Shown here: piece after piece, positions 8,580 through 16,036 of the stretch
Position numbering within the stretch: position 1 is the first letter of the stretch
Layout: each line of letters begins with the position of its first letter
The notes under the pieces: model-generated
Databases searched by the model: none
Told to the model about the DNA's origin: nothing
The model's input: only the letters and a program-made list of their open reading frames with translations
Translations under genes and position numbers: made by a program
Origin: SB11 sp965222995
Lineage (GTDB): Bacteria > Bacteroidota > Bacteroidia > UBA8524
Direction: 5' to 3'
NCBI GenBank assembly: GCA_965222995.1
Contig: OZ244977.1
Span: forward strand, 620,001 to 684,000
Length of the DNA stretch: 64,000 nt

Positions 8580-9185
8580 TTAATCTGTGTACGAGTGCTC
8601 AGGACAATCTATTCGCAATTTATCCTTTGGCAATTTTTGCTTAAGAAGATTACAATAACCGCCACCTGTATTTTGGTAGTACTCGCAGGTTAAGCACATT
8701 CTTTGTAGGGTGATTATGCTACTTTTGGTTAATTTATAAATTAGCTCTACCAATGCATTAAATAAATCTTCCTTTTGGGTTTGTGATAGTTGACTAATAG
8801 GCTTTTGTAAAGGGAGAATAAAGTTTGATGTTTTGTAAGCCAGCTTCTTACCTTTTGGAGTTAGTGTAAGTGAATAGCTTCTAGTATCTAAAGGGTCTGC
8901 ATTTTTTTCTATTAGTTTTTTTTGTGAAAGAGCCTTTACTGCATCACTTATAGTCGCTTTAGTTAAGTTAAACTCTTTGGCCAGGTATCCCACCTTGCAG
9001 TATTGATTTTGTGTATGGAAGGCTAAGAAGATTAGTATTTGCATTTGTATAGGGCTTAAAGTATGCTCCTTTGCTTCATCCCAAAGAGCTACTCTAAATG
9101 CTTCTGAAACTCTTTCTAAAGCCACCACAATTTTGCTGTCTAAACTAGAGTTTTGTACATTTAAGTTAAAAGCTGTTTCATCCAT
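8580..9185 (-). CDS. MarR-family regulator with C-terminal four-cysteine cluster
   Basis: A 201-residue protein from the ATG at 9185. The frame extends upstream to 9248, but that part covers the promoter, so I reject the longer start. Residues about 42-115 form a MarR winged helix (LSPIQMQILIFLAF, VGYLAKEFNLTKATISDAVKAL, wing DTRSYSLTLTPKG). The C-terminus adds Cys164, Cys167, Cys178 and Cys194 in the pattern C-x2-C-x10-C-x15-C, ending RIDCPEH, which looks like an iron-sulfur or zinc site. Its promoter holds GTTAG-N5-CTAAC, also found at the protoglobin promoter, so self-control and globin control are likely. The sensed signal (NO, oxygen, metal) is inference. Confidence 0.85.
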   Translation of the reverse strand: MDETAFNLNVQNSSLDSKIVVALERVSEAFRVALWDEAKEHTLSPIQMQILIFLAFHTQNQYCKVGYLAKEFNLTKATISDAVKALSQKKLIEKNADPLDTRSYSLTLTPKGKKLAYKTSNFILPLQKPISQLSQTQKEDLFNALVELIYKLTKSSIITLQRMCLTCEYYQNTGGGYCNLLKQKLPKDKLRIDCPEHSYTD

Positions 9186-9190
9186 AAAAG

Positions 9191-9217
9191 TAATGCAGAG
9201 TATAATACCCTGCATTA
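9191..9217. repeat. Inverted repeat in the 5' leader of the MarR gene
   Basis: TAATGCAG (9191-9198) and CTGCATTA (9210-9217) are perfect 8-bp arms around 11 bases. They lie between the predicted transcription start and the ATG at 9185, so this may be a leader hairpin or a second operator. Confidence 0.5.
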
Positions 9218-9249
9218 CAAAGTTAGTAGTCCTAACTATTAAAATCAAA
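9218..9249 (-). promoter_or_regulatory. MarR gene promoter with embedded operator
   Basis: On the minus strand, TTTG (9249-9246), then 20 bp, then TAACTTTG (9225-9218): a full Bacteroidota -33/-7 promoter. The inverted repeat GTTAG-TAGTC-CTAAC (9222-9236) lies between and over these elements, the expected place for a self-repressing MarR protein. This supports the start codon at 9185. Confidence 0.75.
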
Positions 9250-9252
9250 ATT

Positions 9253-9837
9253 TTAGAATTCTCCCTCGTTAATGTACGGATGGCACCATAACAGCGTAGT
9301 TAATGTTATGGCTTTAAACCATGCAGTATGCATAGCTTCAACCTCATCTTGGGTATGGCCTTTTTTGGCAAGAAACGGCTTTATGGTTGCTGTTATTGGG
9401 AAGATAAATGCTACCATATATCTGAAATGGACTATAGGAGTAGCATCTACAGTGTCTGTTTTATTTTTCTTTATAGAGTGGTGGCGAAGAGCAATTTCAT
9501 GCTGGTAATTAAGCCAATCTTGATTATAGGTACGATTACATAGGTCTAGAATCCATTGTTTAAATCTTTCGCGTACTTTATTTAAGTAATCTTCATCAGG
9601 TGAACTATTTTTACCAAAATAGCTTATCAAATGTTTATGGCTATCTACAAAACCATACCATACATCTAATACATCATCAGTTTGGTCTGCTAAAACCACC
9701 CCTGCCTTTTTAAGTTGCAACTCGTCTTCTTCTGTAAATAAAACTGTTTGTTTAAGAAGGTCTAAATCTTCAAGTGTAATGGGTGAAGTAGCTACTTGCC
9801 CATAAGTGTAGCCATGAATGTTTTTTTGTGTTGTCAT
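9253..9837 (-). CDS. Protoglobin (single-domain haem protein)
   Basis: A 194-residue globin. From memory of the Methanosarcina acetivorans protoglobin, the haem-pocket residues line up: Trp60 and Tyr61 in VLDVWYGFV (B9, B10), Phe92 in RERFKQW (E11) and the proximal His119 in IALRHHSIKKN (F8). Length, the N-terminal HGYTYG and the late IFPITATIKPFLAKKGHT also fit. Protoglobins bind oxygen, CO and NO; here no sensor output domain is attached, so ligand binding or NO detoxification is more likely than direct signalling. The gene starts 15 bp from a 53-bp palindrome carrying a MarR-type operator and lies just upstream of the MarR gene. Confidence 0.9.
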   Translation of the reverse strand: MTTQKNIHGYTYGQVATSPITLEDLDLLKQTVLFTEEDELQLKKAGVVLADQTDDVLDVWYGFVDSHKHLISYFGKNSSPDEDYLNKVRERFKQWILDLCNRTYNQDWLNYQHEIALRHHSIKKNKTDTVDATPIVHFRYMVAFIFPITATIKPFLAKKGHTQDEVEAMHTAWFKAITLTTLLWCHPYINEGEF

Positions 9838-9851
9838 AGTGTTATAAGATT

Positions 9852-9904
9852 AATTTCGTTTTCAAATATAGTTAGGATTCCTAACTATATTTGAAAACGA
9901 AATT
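9852..9904. promoter_or_regulatory. 53-bp perfect palindrome: protoglobin operator with outward -7 boxes
   Basis: Two perfect 25-bp arms (9852-9876 and 9880-9904) flank ATT. The centre GTTAG-GATTC-CTAAC (9871-9885) matches the operator in the MarR promoter. Because of the symmetry, TATATTTG, an exact -7 box, occurs on both strands (minus 9870-9863, plus 9886-9893). The minus copy sits 25 bp before the protoglobin ATG. The plus copy would fire toward the PorT-like gene in antisense. Confidence 0.8.
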
Positions 9905-9996
9905 TTTTCATCTTGAATATTACTAGCAAGAAAACTTAGTATAATAGTGGTTATAAGAGAGGTACAATTAATGAATACCTATGAAAAAATAACCTG

Positions 9997-10623
9997 CTAC
10001 CGCTCTATCTTAAACTTAACTGTTAAAGAAAACAAATTGTTATATAAGCCAACCACTCTTTGCGATAGTGAATTATCTACAAAAACAGTACGCCAATCAT
10101 CTCTGGCTTGTGAACGAATAGAGTATTGGTAGCGAAGCTGTACAGCCGTTTTTTCATTAATTTCATAAACTGCTCCCAATAAAAACTGGTTGTCGAATTT
10201 TTTAAACTGGTCTGTAAAATCTTGGTTACCCGTAAAGTCTTGTACTTCTGCTTTTAACAATACCCCACCCGCAAAACCAAACTGGAAACTAAACTTTTTA
10301 TATGTATATGCTGCAAATAAAGGAACCTCAATATAGTTTATTCTATACCTGTCAAAAGTTGATGAAGAATTGATAGTATCTTGGCTAGTAGTGCGCACTG
10401 CTCCCTTTTGTGAATATAAAAACTCTAACCCCCCACTCCATTTTTCATTAAAGGAGTAGCTAATCCAAAAACCACCGTTTAGCCCTACTTTGTTATAACC
10501 CGATAGTCTATCACCATCTAGTTGAGAGAAATTTAAACCGCCTACGACTCCTCCATCAAACTTTTGGGCATTAACACCTAAAAAGCAAACAAGTGCAAAA
10601 AGTAACAGGCTTAGTTTTCTCAT
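9997..10623 (-). CDS. PorT-family outer-membrane beta-barrel protein
   Basis: A 208-residue protein with a signal peptide (1-19, ending GVNAQ) and alternating strands across the whole length, as in PorT-like small barrels (for example GGLNFSQLDGDRLSGYNKVG and INYIEVPLFAAYTYK), ending VKFKIER. No enzyme motif is seen. Its ATG overlaps the TGA of histidine ammonia-lyase (ATGA at 10623-10620), so translation of the two is probably coupled. Why a barrel would be coupled to that enzyme is not clear; it may simply be downstream in the same transcript. Confidence 0.85.
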   Translation of the reverse strand: MRKLSLLLFALVCFLGVNAQKFDGGVVGGLNFSQLDGDRLSGYNKVGLNGGFWISYSFNEKWSGGLEFLYSQKGAVRTTSQDTINSSSTFDRYRINYIEVPLFAAYTYKKFSFQFGFAGGVLLKAEVQDFTGNQDFTDQFKKFDNQFLLGAVYEINEKTAVQLRYQYSIRSQARDDWRTVFVDNSLSQRVVGLYNNLFSLTVKFKIER

Positions 10624-12095
10624 TTCTGCATAAATTTAATACTAGCTTCTATATGTGAGTGCATGTAGGTATCATTAGTAATAAAAGGAACTACCTGGCG
10701 GTAGTGCTCTCTTAGTTTTTCTATTTGGGTTGATGATTTTATGTCTTTTCTAAAATCTAAAGCTTGCATAGCAGTAAATAACTCAATAGCTAAAATACGC
10801 TCTACATTTTGCACCACTTTAAATGCCTTGGTAGCAGCATTTGCCCCCATACTTACATGGTCTTCTTGCCCGTTTGATGAGGTAATACTATCTATAGATG
10901 CTGGGGTACAATATTGTTTGTTTTGGCTCACCATACTGGCGGCAGTGTATTGCGGTATCATAAAACCCGAATTAACCCCGGGATTAGCTACTAAAAATTC
11001 AGGCAAACCCCGCTGACCGCTTACTAACAGATAAGTTCTTCGTTCTGATATATTACCTAACTCTGCCGTTGCTATTGCTAAATAATCTAATGGTAATGCA
11101 ATGGGTTGCCCGTGGAAGTTACCCCCCGAAAGTGTGTCGCCCTCATCAGGGAAAATCAGGGGGTTATCTGTTACACTATTAATTTCTGTATGAATGGCTT
11201 GTTTTATATAGGCTAAGGCATCTTTACTAGCACCATGTACTTGTGGCATGCAACGGAAAGAGTAGGGGTCTTGCACTGCTTTACCTTCTTGTTTTACAAT
11301 TTCACTGTCTATTAATAACTCACCAAAATAGGTAGCAGTATGCATATGCCCCTCATGTGGGCGAATACGGGCTATGCGCTTATCAAATGCCTTTAAGTTA
11401 CCGTTAAAGGCTTCAAAACTAACAGCGCCAATAGTATCTGCCCAAAGGGTAAGCTGCTGAGCTTTTAAAACAGTGTAGCAACCGTAGGCACTCATAAATT
11501 GTGTACCGTTTATTAGCCCTATACCTTCTTTTGCCTGTAGCACTATATTGGGTTTACCTACTATTTTATTAGCCTCGCTACCGTGTAGTTTTTTCCCTTT
11601 ATGATAGATTTCACCTTCACCTAAAAGGGGTAAACTTAGGTGGGCCAGAGGTGCTAAATCTCCCGATGCACCTAAACTACCTTGCTGGTACACCACGGGA
11701 GTAATATCGTGATTGAAATAATCTATAAGCCGTTGTACTGTTTCCAATTGCACGCCCGAATACCCGTAACTAAGCGACTGTGCTTTTAGCACCAACATTA
11801 GTTTTACAATTTCTTGAGGAACTTCATCCCCTGTTCCACAAGCATGAGATACAAGCAGGTTGTATTGCAGTTGATTTAGCTCATCATTACTAATTTGGTT
11901 TTTATACAGCGAGCCAAAACCTGTATTGATACCGTAGATAGGCTTATCGTTATTTTTAAGTTTGTTTTCTAAAAACTCACGGCTTTTGGTTATACGTGCT
12001 GTTGCCGCTTTTGATAACTCTACTTGTGCCCCCTCTTGTTGCAGGGTGTATATATTTTCTAAGGTTAAAAATTTATCTATTTGGTGTTTGCTCAC
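10620..12095 (-). CDS. hutH: Histidine ammonia-lyase
   Basis: A 491-residue aromatic amino-acid lyase. The MIO cofactor triad is Ala143-Ser144-Gly145 in GSLGASGDLAPLAH, and the catalytic Tyr54 lies in IYGINTGFG. The substrate-side VSHACGTGDEV and SSNGQEDHVSMGANA fit histidine lyases; the tyrosine lyase of the flexirubin pathway, as I recall it, has a different motif (NNQDIVSMG). It removes ammonia from L-histidine to give urocanate. No hutU, hutI or hutG lies nearby, so the rest of the pathway must be elsewhere. The start is GTG at 12095, preceded by a G-poor leader. hisS lies upstream on the same strand, 123 bp away. Confidence 0.93.
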   Translation of the reverse strand: MSKHQIDKFLTLENIYTLQQEGAQVELSKAATARITKSREFLENKLKNNDKPIYGINTGFGSLYKNQISNDELNQLQYNLLVSHACGTGDEVPQEIVKLMLVLKAQSLSYGYSGVQLETVQRLIDYFNHDITPVVYQQGSLGASGDLAPLAHLSLPLLGEGEIYHKGKKLHGSEANKIVGKPNIVLQAKEGIGLINGTQFMSAYGCYTVLKAQQLTLWADTIGAVSFEAFNGNLKAFDKRIARIRPHEGHMHTATYFGELLIDSEIVKQEGKAVQDPYSFRCMPQVHGASKDALAYIKQAIHTEINSVTDNPLIFPDEGDTLSGGNFHGQPIALPLDYLAIATAELGNISERRTYLLVSGQRGLPEFLVANPGVNSGFMIPQYTAASMVSQNKQYCTPASIDSITSSNGQEDHVSMGANAATKAFKVVQNVERILAIELFTAMQALDFRKDIKSSTQIEKLREHYRQVVPFITNDTYMHSHIEASIKFMQK

Positions 12096-12104
12096 GGTGC
12101 TTTG

Positions 12105-12142
12105 GTTGTTAGTTCTTAGTTACTTGTTATTAGGTTATAGTT
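12105..12142 (-). repeat. Low-complexity AACTAA/AACCAA leader before hutH
   Basis: The minus strand here is a G-poor run of AACTAA- and AACCAA-like units directly before the hutH start. Similar runs lie before ychF (59494-59526) and inside the BaiN-like gene (55325-55360). Confidence 0.4.
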
Positions 12143-12218
12143 CTGTGTTTTGAGTTTAAAGTTTCAGGTTCAATGTTAAATGTCCTTTATACCTTATACT
12201 TACTACCTTCTACTATTT

Positions 12219-13583
12219 TCAATTCTTAATTAAGGCAATAGCTTCATCAATGGTATAGCTGCCTTGCTCTCCGCTTTTTAGGTTTTTTAGGGTAAGCTGC
12301 CCGCTTTCCATTTCGCTTTCACCAATAATTACAGCAAAAGGTATTTGGTTTTTATTAGCAAAATCTAGCTGTTTTTTTAGCTTGGCATTAGTGGGATAAA
12401 TTTCTGTATTTATACCCGCTTGTCTTGCTTTTACAGCTAAAGGAATGGCATAATCAATACCTTCACTTGTCATGCAGCAAAATAGCAGTTGCGTAAAATT
12501 ACCATTTTGTTGCGGGAAGAGGTTTAGGGCATCCATTACATCGTAAATTCTATCTGCCCCAAAAGAAATGCCCACACCGGAAACTCCTTTCAATCCGAAA
12601 ATCCCCGTAAGGTCGTCATACCGTCCACCACCACCAATGCTCCCCATTGGGGTATCGTTGGCAGTGACTTCAAAAATGGCTCCCGTATAGTAGTTTAATC
12701 CTCGCGCGAGGGTAAGGTCAAGGTTCAGTTTAGTAAAGTCAAAGTTGGTTGCTTGTAAATATTTCCAAACCGTTTCCAGTTCTTCAATCCCTTTTTTACC
12801 GTCTTCACTAGTTTCTAGAGTTGTTTTAAGATAGGCTAATGTGGCTGTATTATCTCCCTTAAAGTTTATAATTTCTATAGCTTTTTTGGCTTGCTCATTA
12901 GTAAAACCTTTTTCTAAAAGTTCTTTTTCTACACCCTCAGCACCAATTTTATCCAACTTATCAATAGCTACTGTTAAAGGAGTAAGTTTATCTTCAACAC
13001 CAATAGCTTGGGCAATGCCCATAAGTACTTTGCGGTTGTTAATTTTTATGGTAACGTTTATGCCCAGCTGCTCAAAAGCTTCGGCATAAATCATTACTAA
13101 ATCAGCTTCATTTAAAAGAGAGTCAGAGCCGATAATATCGGCATCGCATTGATAAAACTCACGGTAACGCCCTTTTTGGGGTCTATCAGCACGCCAAACG
13201 GGCTGCATTTGGTAGCGGCGGAAAGGGAAAGTAATATGAGTTTGGTTCATCACTACATAGCGGGCAATAGGTACGGTAAGGTCATAACGTAAGCCTTTTT
13301 CACTTATTTGTGATATCAGCTTATTGCTGTTGCGTTCATTCCAATCTTGTTCTTTTGCTTTTTTTGCGAAATCGCCTGAGTTAAGCACTTTGAATAATAG
13401 AGTATCACCTTCGTCGCCATATTTACCCGTAAGGGTATTCAAGTTTTCCATACTTGGTGTTTCTATAGGCATAAAGCCATAGCGTTGAAACACCTGCTCT
13501 ATAGTATTGAAAATATAGCGGCGGCGGGCGACTTCAATAGGTGAGAAGTCTCGGGTTCCTTTAGGTATTGATGGTTTTTGCAT
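12219..13583 (-). CDS. hisS: Histidyl-tRNA synthetase
   Basis: About 454 residues from the ATG at 13583; the frame can extend to a TTG at 13595, but MQKPSIPKGTRDFSP is the normal N-terminus. Class II motifs are clear: motif 1 around RRYIFNTIEQVFQRYGF, motif 2 FRRYQMQPVWRADRP and YREFYQCDADIIG, the histidine-specific LARGLNYYTGAIFEV, and motif 3 GVSGVGISFGADRIYDVM. A C-terminal anticodon-binding domain follows (about 365-454). It charges tRNA-His in the cytoplasm. Confidence 0.97.
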   Translation of the reverse strand: MQKPSIPKGTRDFSPIEVARRRYIFNTIEQVFQRYGFMPIETPSMENLNTLTGKYGDEGDTLLFKVLNSGDFAKKAKEQDWNERNSNKLISQISEKGLRYDLTVPIARYVVMNQTHITFPFRRYQMQPVWRADRPQKGRYREFYQCDADIIGSDSLLNEADLVMIYAEAFEQLGINVTIKINNRKVLMGIAQAIGVEDKLTPLTVAIDKLDKIGAEGVEKELLEKGFTNEQAKKAIEIINFKGDNTATLAYLKTTLETSEDGKKGIEELETVWKYLQATNFDFTKLNLDLTLARGLNYYTGAIFEVTANDTPMGSIGGGGRYDDLTGIFGLKGVSGVGISFGADRIYDVMDALNLFPQQNGNFTQLLFCCMTSEGIDYAIPLAVKARQAGINTEIYPTNAKLKKQLDFANKNQIPFAVIIGESEMESGQLTLKNLKSGEQGSYTIDEAIALIKN

Positions 13584-13728
13584 TACTCTGGGCAAAAGTA
13601 ATTAAATTTGATTGTTGGCGTTTTATACTTACCGTTGAATATATTTTCGTATAAAATTATCGAAATATTTTTCTTATTTCGGTTGAAATAAGTATAATTA
13701 TTTATCAATTCATTTAAAATTTTAGACT

Positions 13729-14217
13729 ATGAAAAAAATTGCATTAATCACTTTAATTTCATTTTTCAGTATCACATACTCTTATGCGTGGGTCAAAACT
13801 ACTACTACAAAGACGAATGGAGGGCTGTTCGGGTATTCTTCTATTCAAGAACAATTAAGTGGACCCCCTACTTCTACAAACTGCACTTTTACTTTAAAAT
13901 GTTGGGACCCAGGGTGGACAAAATGTAAATTTATTTATTATGATATTGCCAGTACATCTCAATATGGTTGTCAGTCGATTGTGATAAATAACCAAGGAGA
14001 TGATGATTGGTGGGATGTTTTAAATGATGATATTAATAATCAAATTACTAATGGTCATTCAAGCGGTACTTTTGTGAGACAGGATATACAAATAACACAC
14101 CCCACAACTAACAACCTTGAAAATGCAGTAGTAACTTGGTCTTACTCTAGCTCTAATGATATTCTTGAAATGACGGTTTACAGTTATGGAGAAGCACAAG
14201 GTTTGGGAGTCATTTAA
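13729..14217 (+). CDS. Small secreted protein of unknown function, first tandem copy
   Basis: A 162-residue protein with a signal peptide ending YSYAW. I do not recognise the family. The mature part has four cysteines (TNCTF, LKCWD, TKCKF, YGCQS), enough for two disulfides, many Asn/Asp/Thr, and a shared block GTFVRQDIQITHPTTNN near residues 113-129. The next gene, 27 bp downstream, is a paralogue with the same four cysteines and the same block. The two are followed without a gap by a third secreted-protein gene, so this looks like a three-gene operon. It has no lipobox. Confidence 0.8.
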   Translation: MKKIALITLISFFSITYSYAWVKTTTTKTNGGLFGYSSIQEQLSGPPTSTNCTFTLKCWDPGWTKCKFIYYDIASTSQYGCQSIVINNQGDDDWWDVLNDDINNQITNGHSSGTFVRQDIQITHPTTNNLENAVVTWSYSSSNDILEMTVYSYGEAQGLGVI

Positions 14218-14244
14218 AGTAAAAACTATCAAAACAATATAATT

Positions 14245-14727
14245 ATGAAAAAAGTAATAACATTAGTAACCGTTTCCCTAATATTTTTGGGTGAAGCAAA
14301 TGCTTGGATAAAAATAAATTATCAAAAAGATAGGTGGAGACTTTTTGGGTATAAAAATGTACAAGAGAATTTTTCAAAATCAGGGACAAACTGTTCTTTT
14401 AGCTTGAACTGTAATAATCCTGGATTAAGCAGATGTAAATTTACTACTTATGACATTGAAAATCCTTCCTTATATGGCTGCCAAGCCATTGTAGTTAATA
14501 ATTCCAGCGATAATGATTGGGCAGGAGTGTTAGATACTGATATAAAGGCTCAAATTGCAAATGGTAATAACAGTGGAACATTTGTTAGACAAGATATACA
14601 AATAACGCATCCAACAACCAATAATTCAGAAAATGCGGTTGCGGTATGGTCTTATACTGCTGCCACAGATATAATAGAAATTTATATTTATAGCTACAAT
14701 GAGGCTGTTGAGTTAGATATTATATGA
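14245..14727 (+). CDS. Small secreted protein of unknown function, second tandem copy
   Basis: A 160-residue paralogue of the preceding gene: signal peptide ending GEANAW, the same four cysteines (TNCSF, LNCNN, SRCKF, YGCQA), and the identical 17-residue block GTFVRQDIQITHPTTNN. By eye about half of the positions are identical, and the DNA around 14580-14630 is also close to 14065-14115, which points to a fairly recent duplication. Its TGA overlaps the ATG of the next gene (ATGA, 14724-14727), so translation is coupled. Function unknown. Confidence 0.8.
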   Translation: MKKVITLVTVSLIFLGEANAWIKINYQKDRWRLFGYKNVQENFSKSGTNCSFSLNCNNPGLSRCKFTTYDIENPSLYGCQAIVVNNSSDNDWAGVLDTDIKAQIANGNNSGTFVRQDIQITHPTTNNSENAVAVWSYTAATDIIEIYIYSYNEAVELDII

Positions 14728-15938
14728 AAGGATTAATATTTTTAATAACGCTACGGTTAGTCTTTATAACTGTAGCGTTATTGTATTCGGTTAGTTGTTT
14801 TTCTCAAGGCTGCCATGAAACAGAATTTTCAGATTTTTCAGTTTTAGGATATAAAGGCAACCCCTTTAATGAGAACTATATTATTAGACAAAAAGGAGAT
14901 AAAATTTATGCTGTGAAAACAGGTAATACTGCTTTTCTTATACAAAGTATTAGAGAGTTTGATACATTATGGGTTTATAATATAAAAACGAAAAATATTA
15001 GTTTTTTCAAAGTGTCTAGTCAAGACATGAAGAGGAAGTTTAAAAACGATACTGGTAAAGATTTTTATATTAGTAATGACGGCAAACTTTATGTTCAGAC
15101 TTATAGGTCAATTCACATTTACATTAAAAATGATAATGGTTTCAATTTTTTTAAATCAATAAAACCAAAATTTTCTTACTCATATATTTTAGGCGAAATT
15201 GGAAAGTTTCTGATATTATATGAAGGTTATAATTATCACCCTTTAGACCAAAGAGAAAAGGTTATTATCTCAAAGTTTTCTACAGTGAGTGATAAAGTTG
15301 TGAAGTCTATTTACCCCAAAATGCTTGGGGTTGAGTTAACCCACTCAAATAAACGCTTTTGTGATATATATAAAAATACTATTCTTTTTGCACAGCCCTT
15401 TAGCGATACTATTTGCATTTATAACAGTGAGTTGGAACGTATTGGCAATATTGAACTTAAACACAAAGTTGACTCTACAATAAAGATAAACTATAAAGAA
15501 TATAGCACCGACCAAATACAGAAACTATTAATGGAGGATTATCTGTATAAAAGGAACATTAAAGTTGATGTATTTGGAGATACTTTATTAGTTCTTTTTA
15601 AAAAGAAGTTTCAAAACTTTAGGGGTAGTGTTTGGTTTGATGTATACACTCATAAAAACAACACTTGGCAGTTAACAGATACTTCAAAGTTTATATCGTT
15701 TACGTTTGACAGTACTAAGAAGGTAACACCAACAACTACCTATGTGCCTTACATTATAGATAATAACCAAATTATAGTATATGAAGGTAATATGTATGAA
15801 CTAATTAATAAGCATATTGAAATAGGAAAACCCATTTCATATAAAGAATATAACAACCTTGTTGATGTAGCATTTTATGAAAATACTTTTAAAGTAGCAT
15901 TGCAAAAGCAGCCTTTAAAGTGTTTATTAAATCCTTAA
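14724..15938 (+). CDS. Secreted protein, possibly beta-propeller, coupled to the tandem pair
   Basis: A 404-residue protein with an N-terminal hydrophobic segment (signal peptide ending CFSQG). I do not recognise the family with certainty. Repeated short strands such as GDKIYAVKTGN, DTLWVYNIKTKNI, ILFAQPFSDTICIYNSE and IIVYEGNMYELI recall the six-bladed propeller proteins of Bacteroidota. It overlaps the upstream gene by 4 bp. An inverted repeat with 11-bp arms (14744-14754/14772-14782) lies inside the signal-peptide codons and could modulate its translation. Propeller assignment is tentative. Confidence 0.6.
   Translation: MKGLIFLITLRLVFITVALLYSVSCFSQGCHETEFSDFSVLGYKGNPFNENYIIRQKGDKIYAVKTGNTAFLIQSIREFDTLWVYNIKTKNISFFKVSSQDMKRKFKNDTGKDFYISNDGKLYVQTYRSIHIYIKNDNGFNFFKSIKPKFSYSYILGEIGKFLILYEGYNYHPLDQREKVIISKFSTVSDKVVKSIYPKMLGVELTHSNKRFCDIYKNTILFAQPFSDTICIYNSELERIGNIELKHKVDSTIKINYKEYSTDQIQKLLMEDYLYKRNIKVDVFGDTLLVLFKKKFQNFRGSVWFDVYTHKNNTWQLTDTSKFISFTFDSTKKVTPTTTYVPYIIDNNQIIVYEGNMYELINKHIEIGKPISYKEYNNLVDVAFYENTFKVALQKQPLKCLLNP
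14744..14782. repeat. Inverted repeat within the signal-peptide codons
   Basis: AATAACGCTAC (14744-14754) pairs perfectly with GTAGCGTTATT (14772-14782) around a 17-base loop, 20 bases after the ATG at 14724. It is followed by TG rather than a T run, so it is not a standard terminator. Confidence 0.55.
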
Positions 15939-16036
15939 TTATAAATCAATTGAAAAAGTAATTAAATTTGATACTAACATTTTGGCATCTAATGATGTCT
16001 TATAGAAAAAGACTTAATTTATACTCAATAATAAAA

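Noticed and set aside
9186..9248. N-terminal extension of the MarR protein
   Set aside because: These codons contain the -7 box and the operator of the gene, and the normal MarR N-terminus begins at 9185.
9947..10132. Plus-strand reading frame of 61 codons after the 53-bp palindrome
   Set aside because: It overlaps the end of the PorT-like gene in antisense and has no family features; only the possible antisense RNA is of interest.
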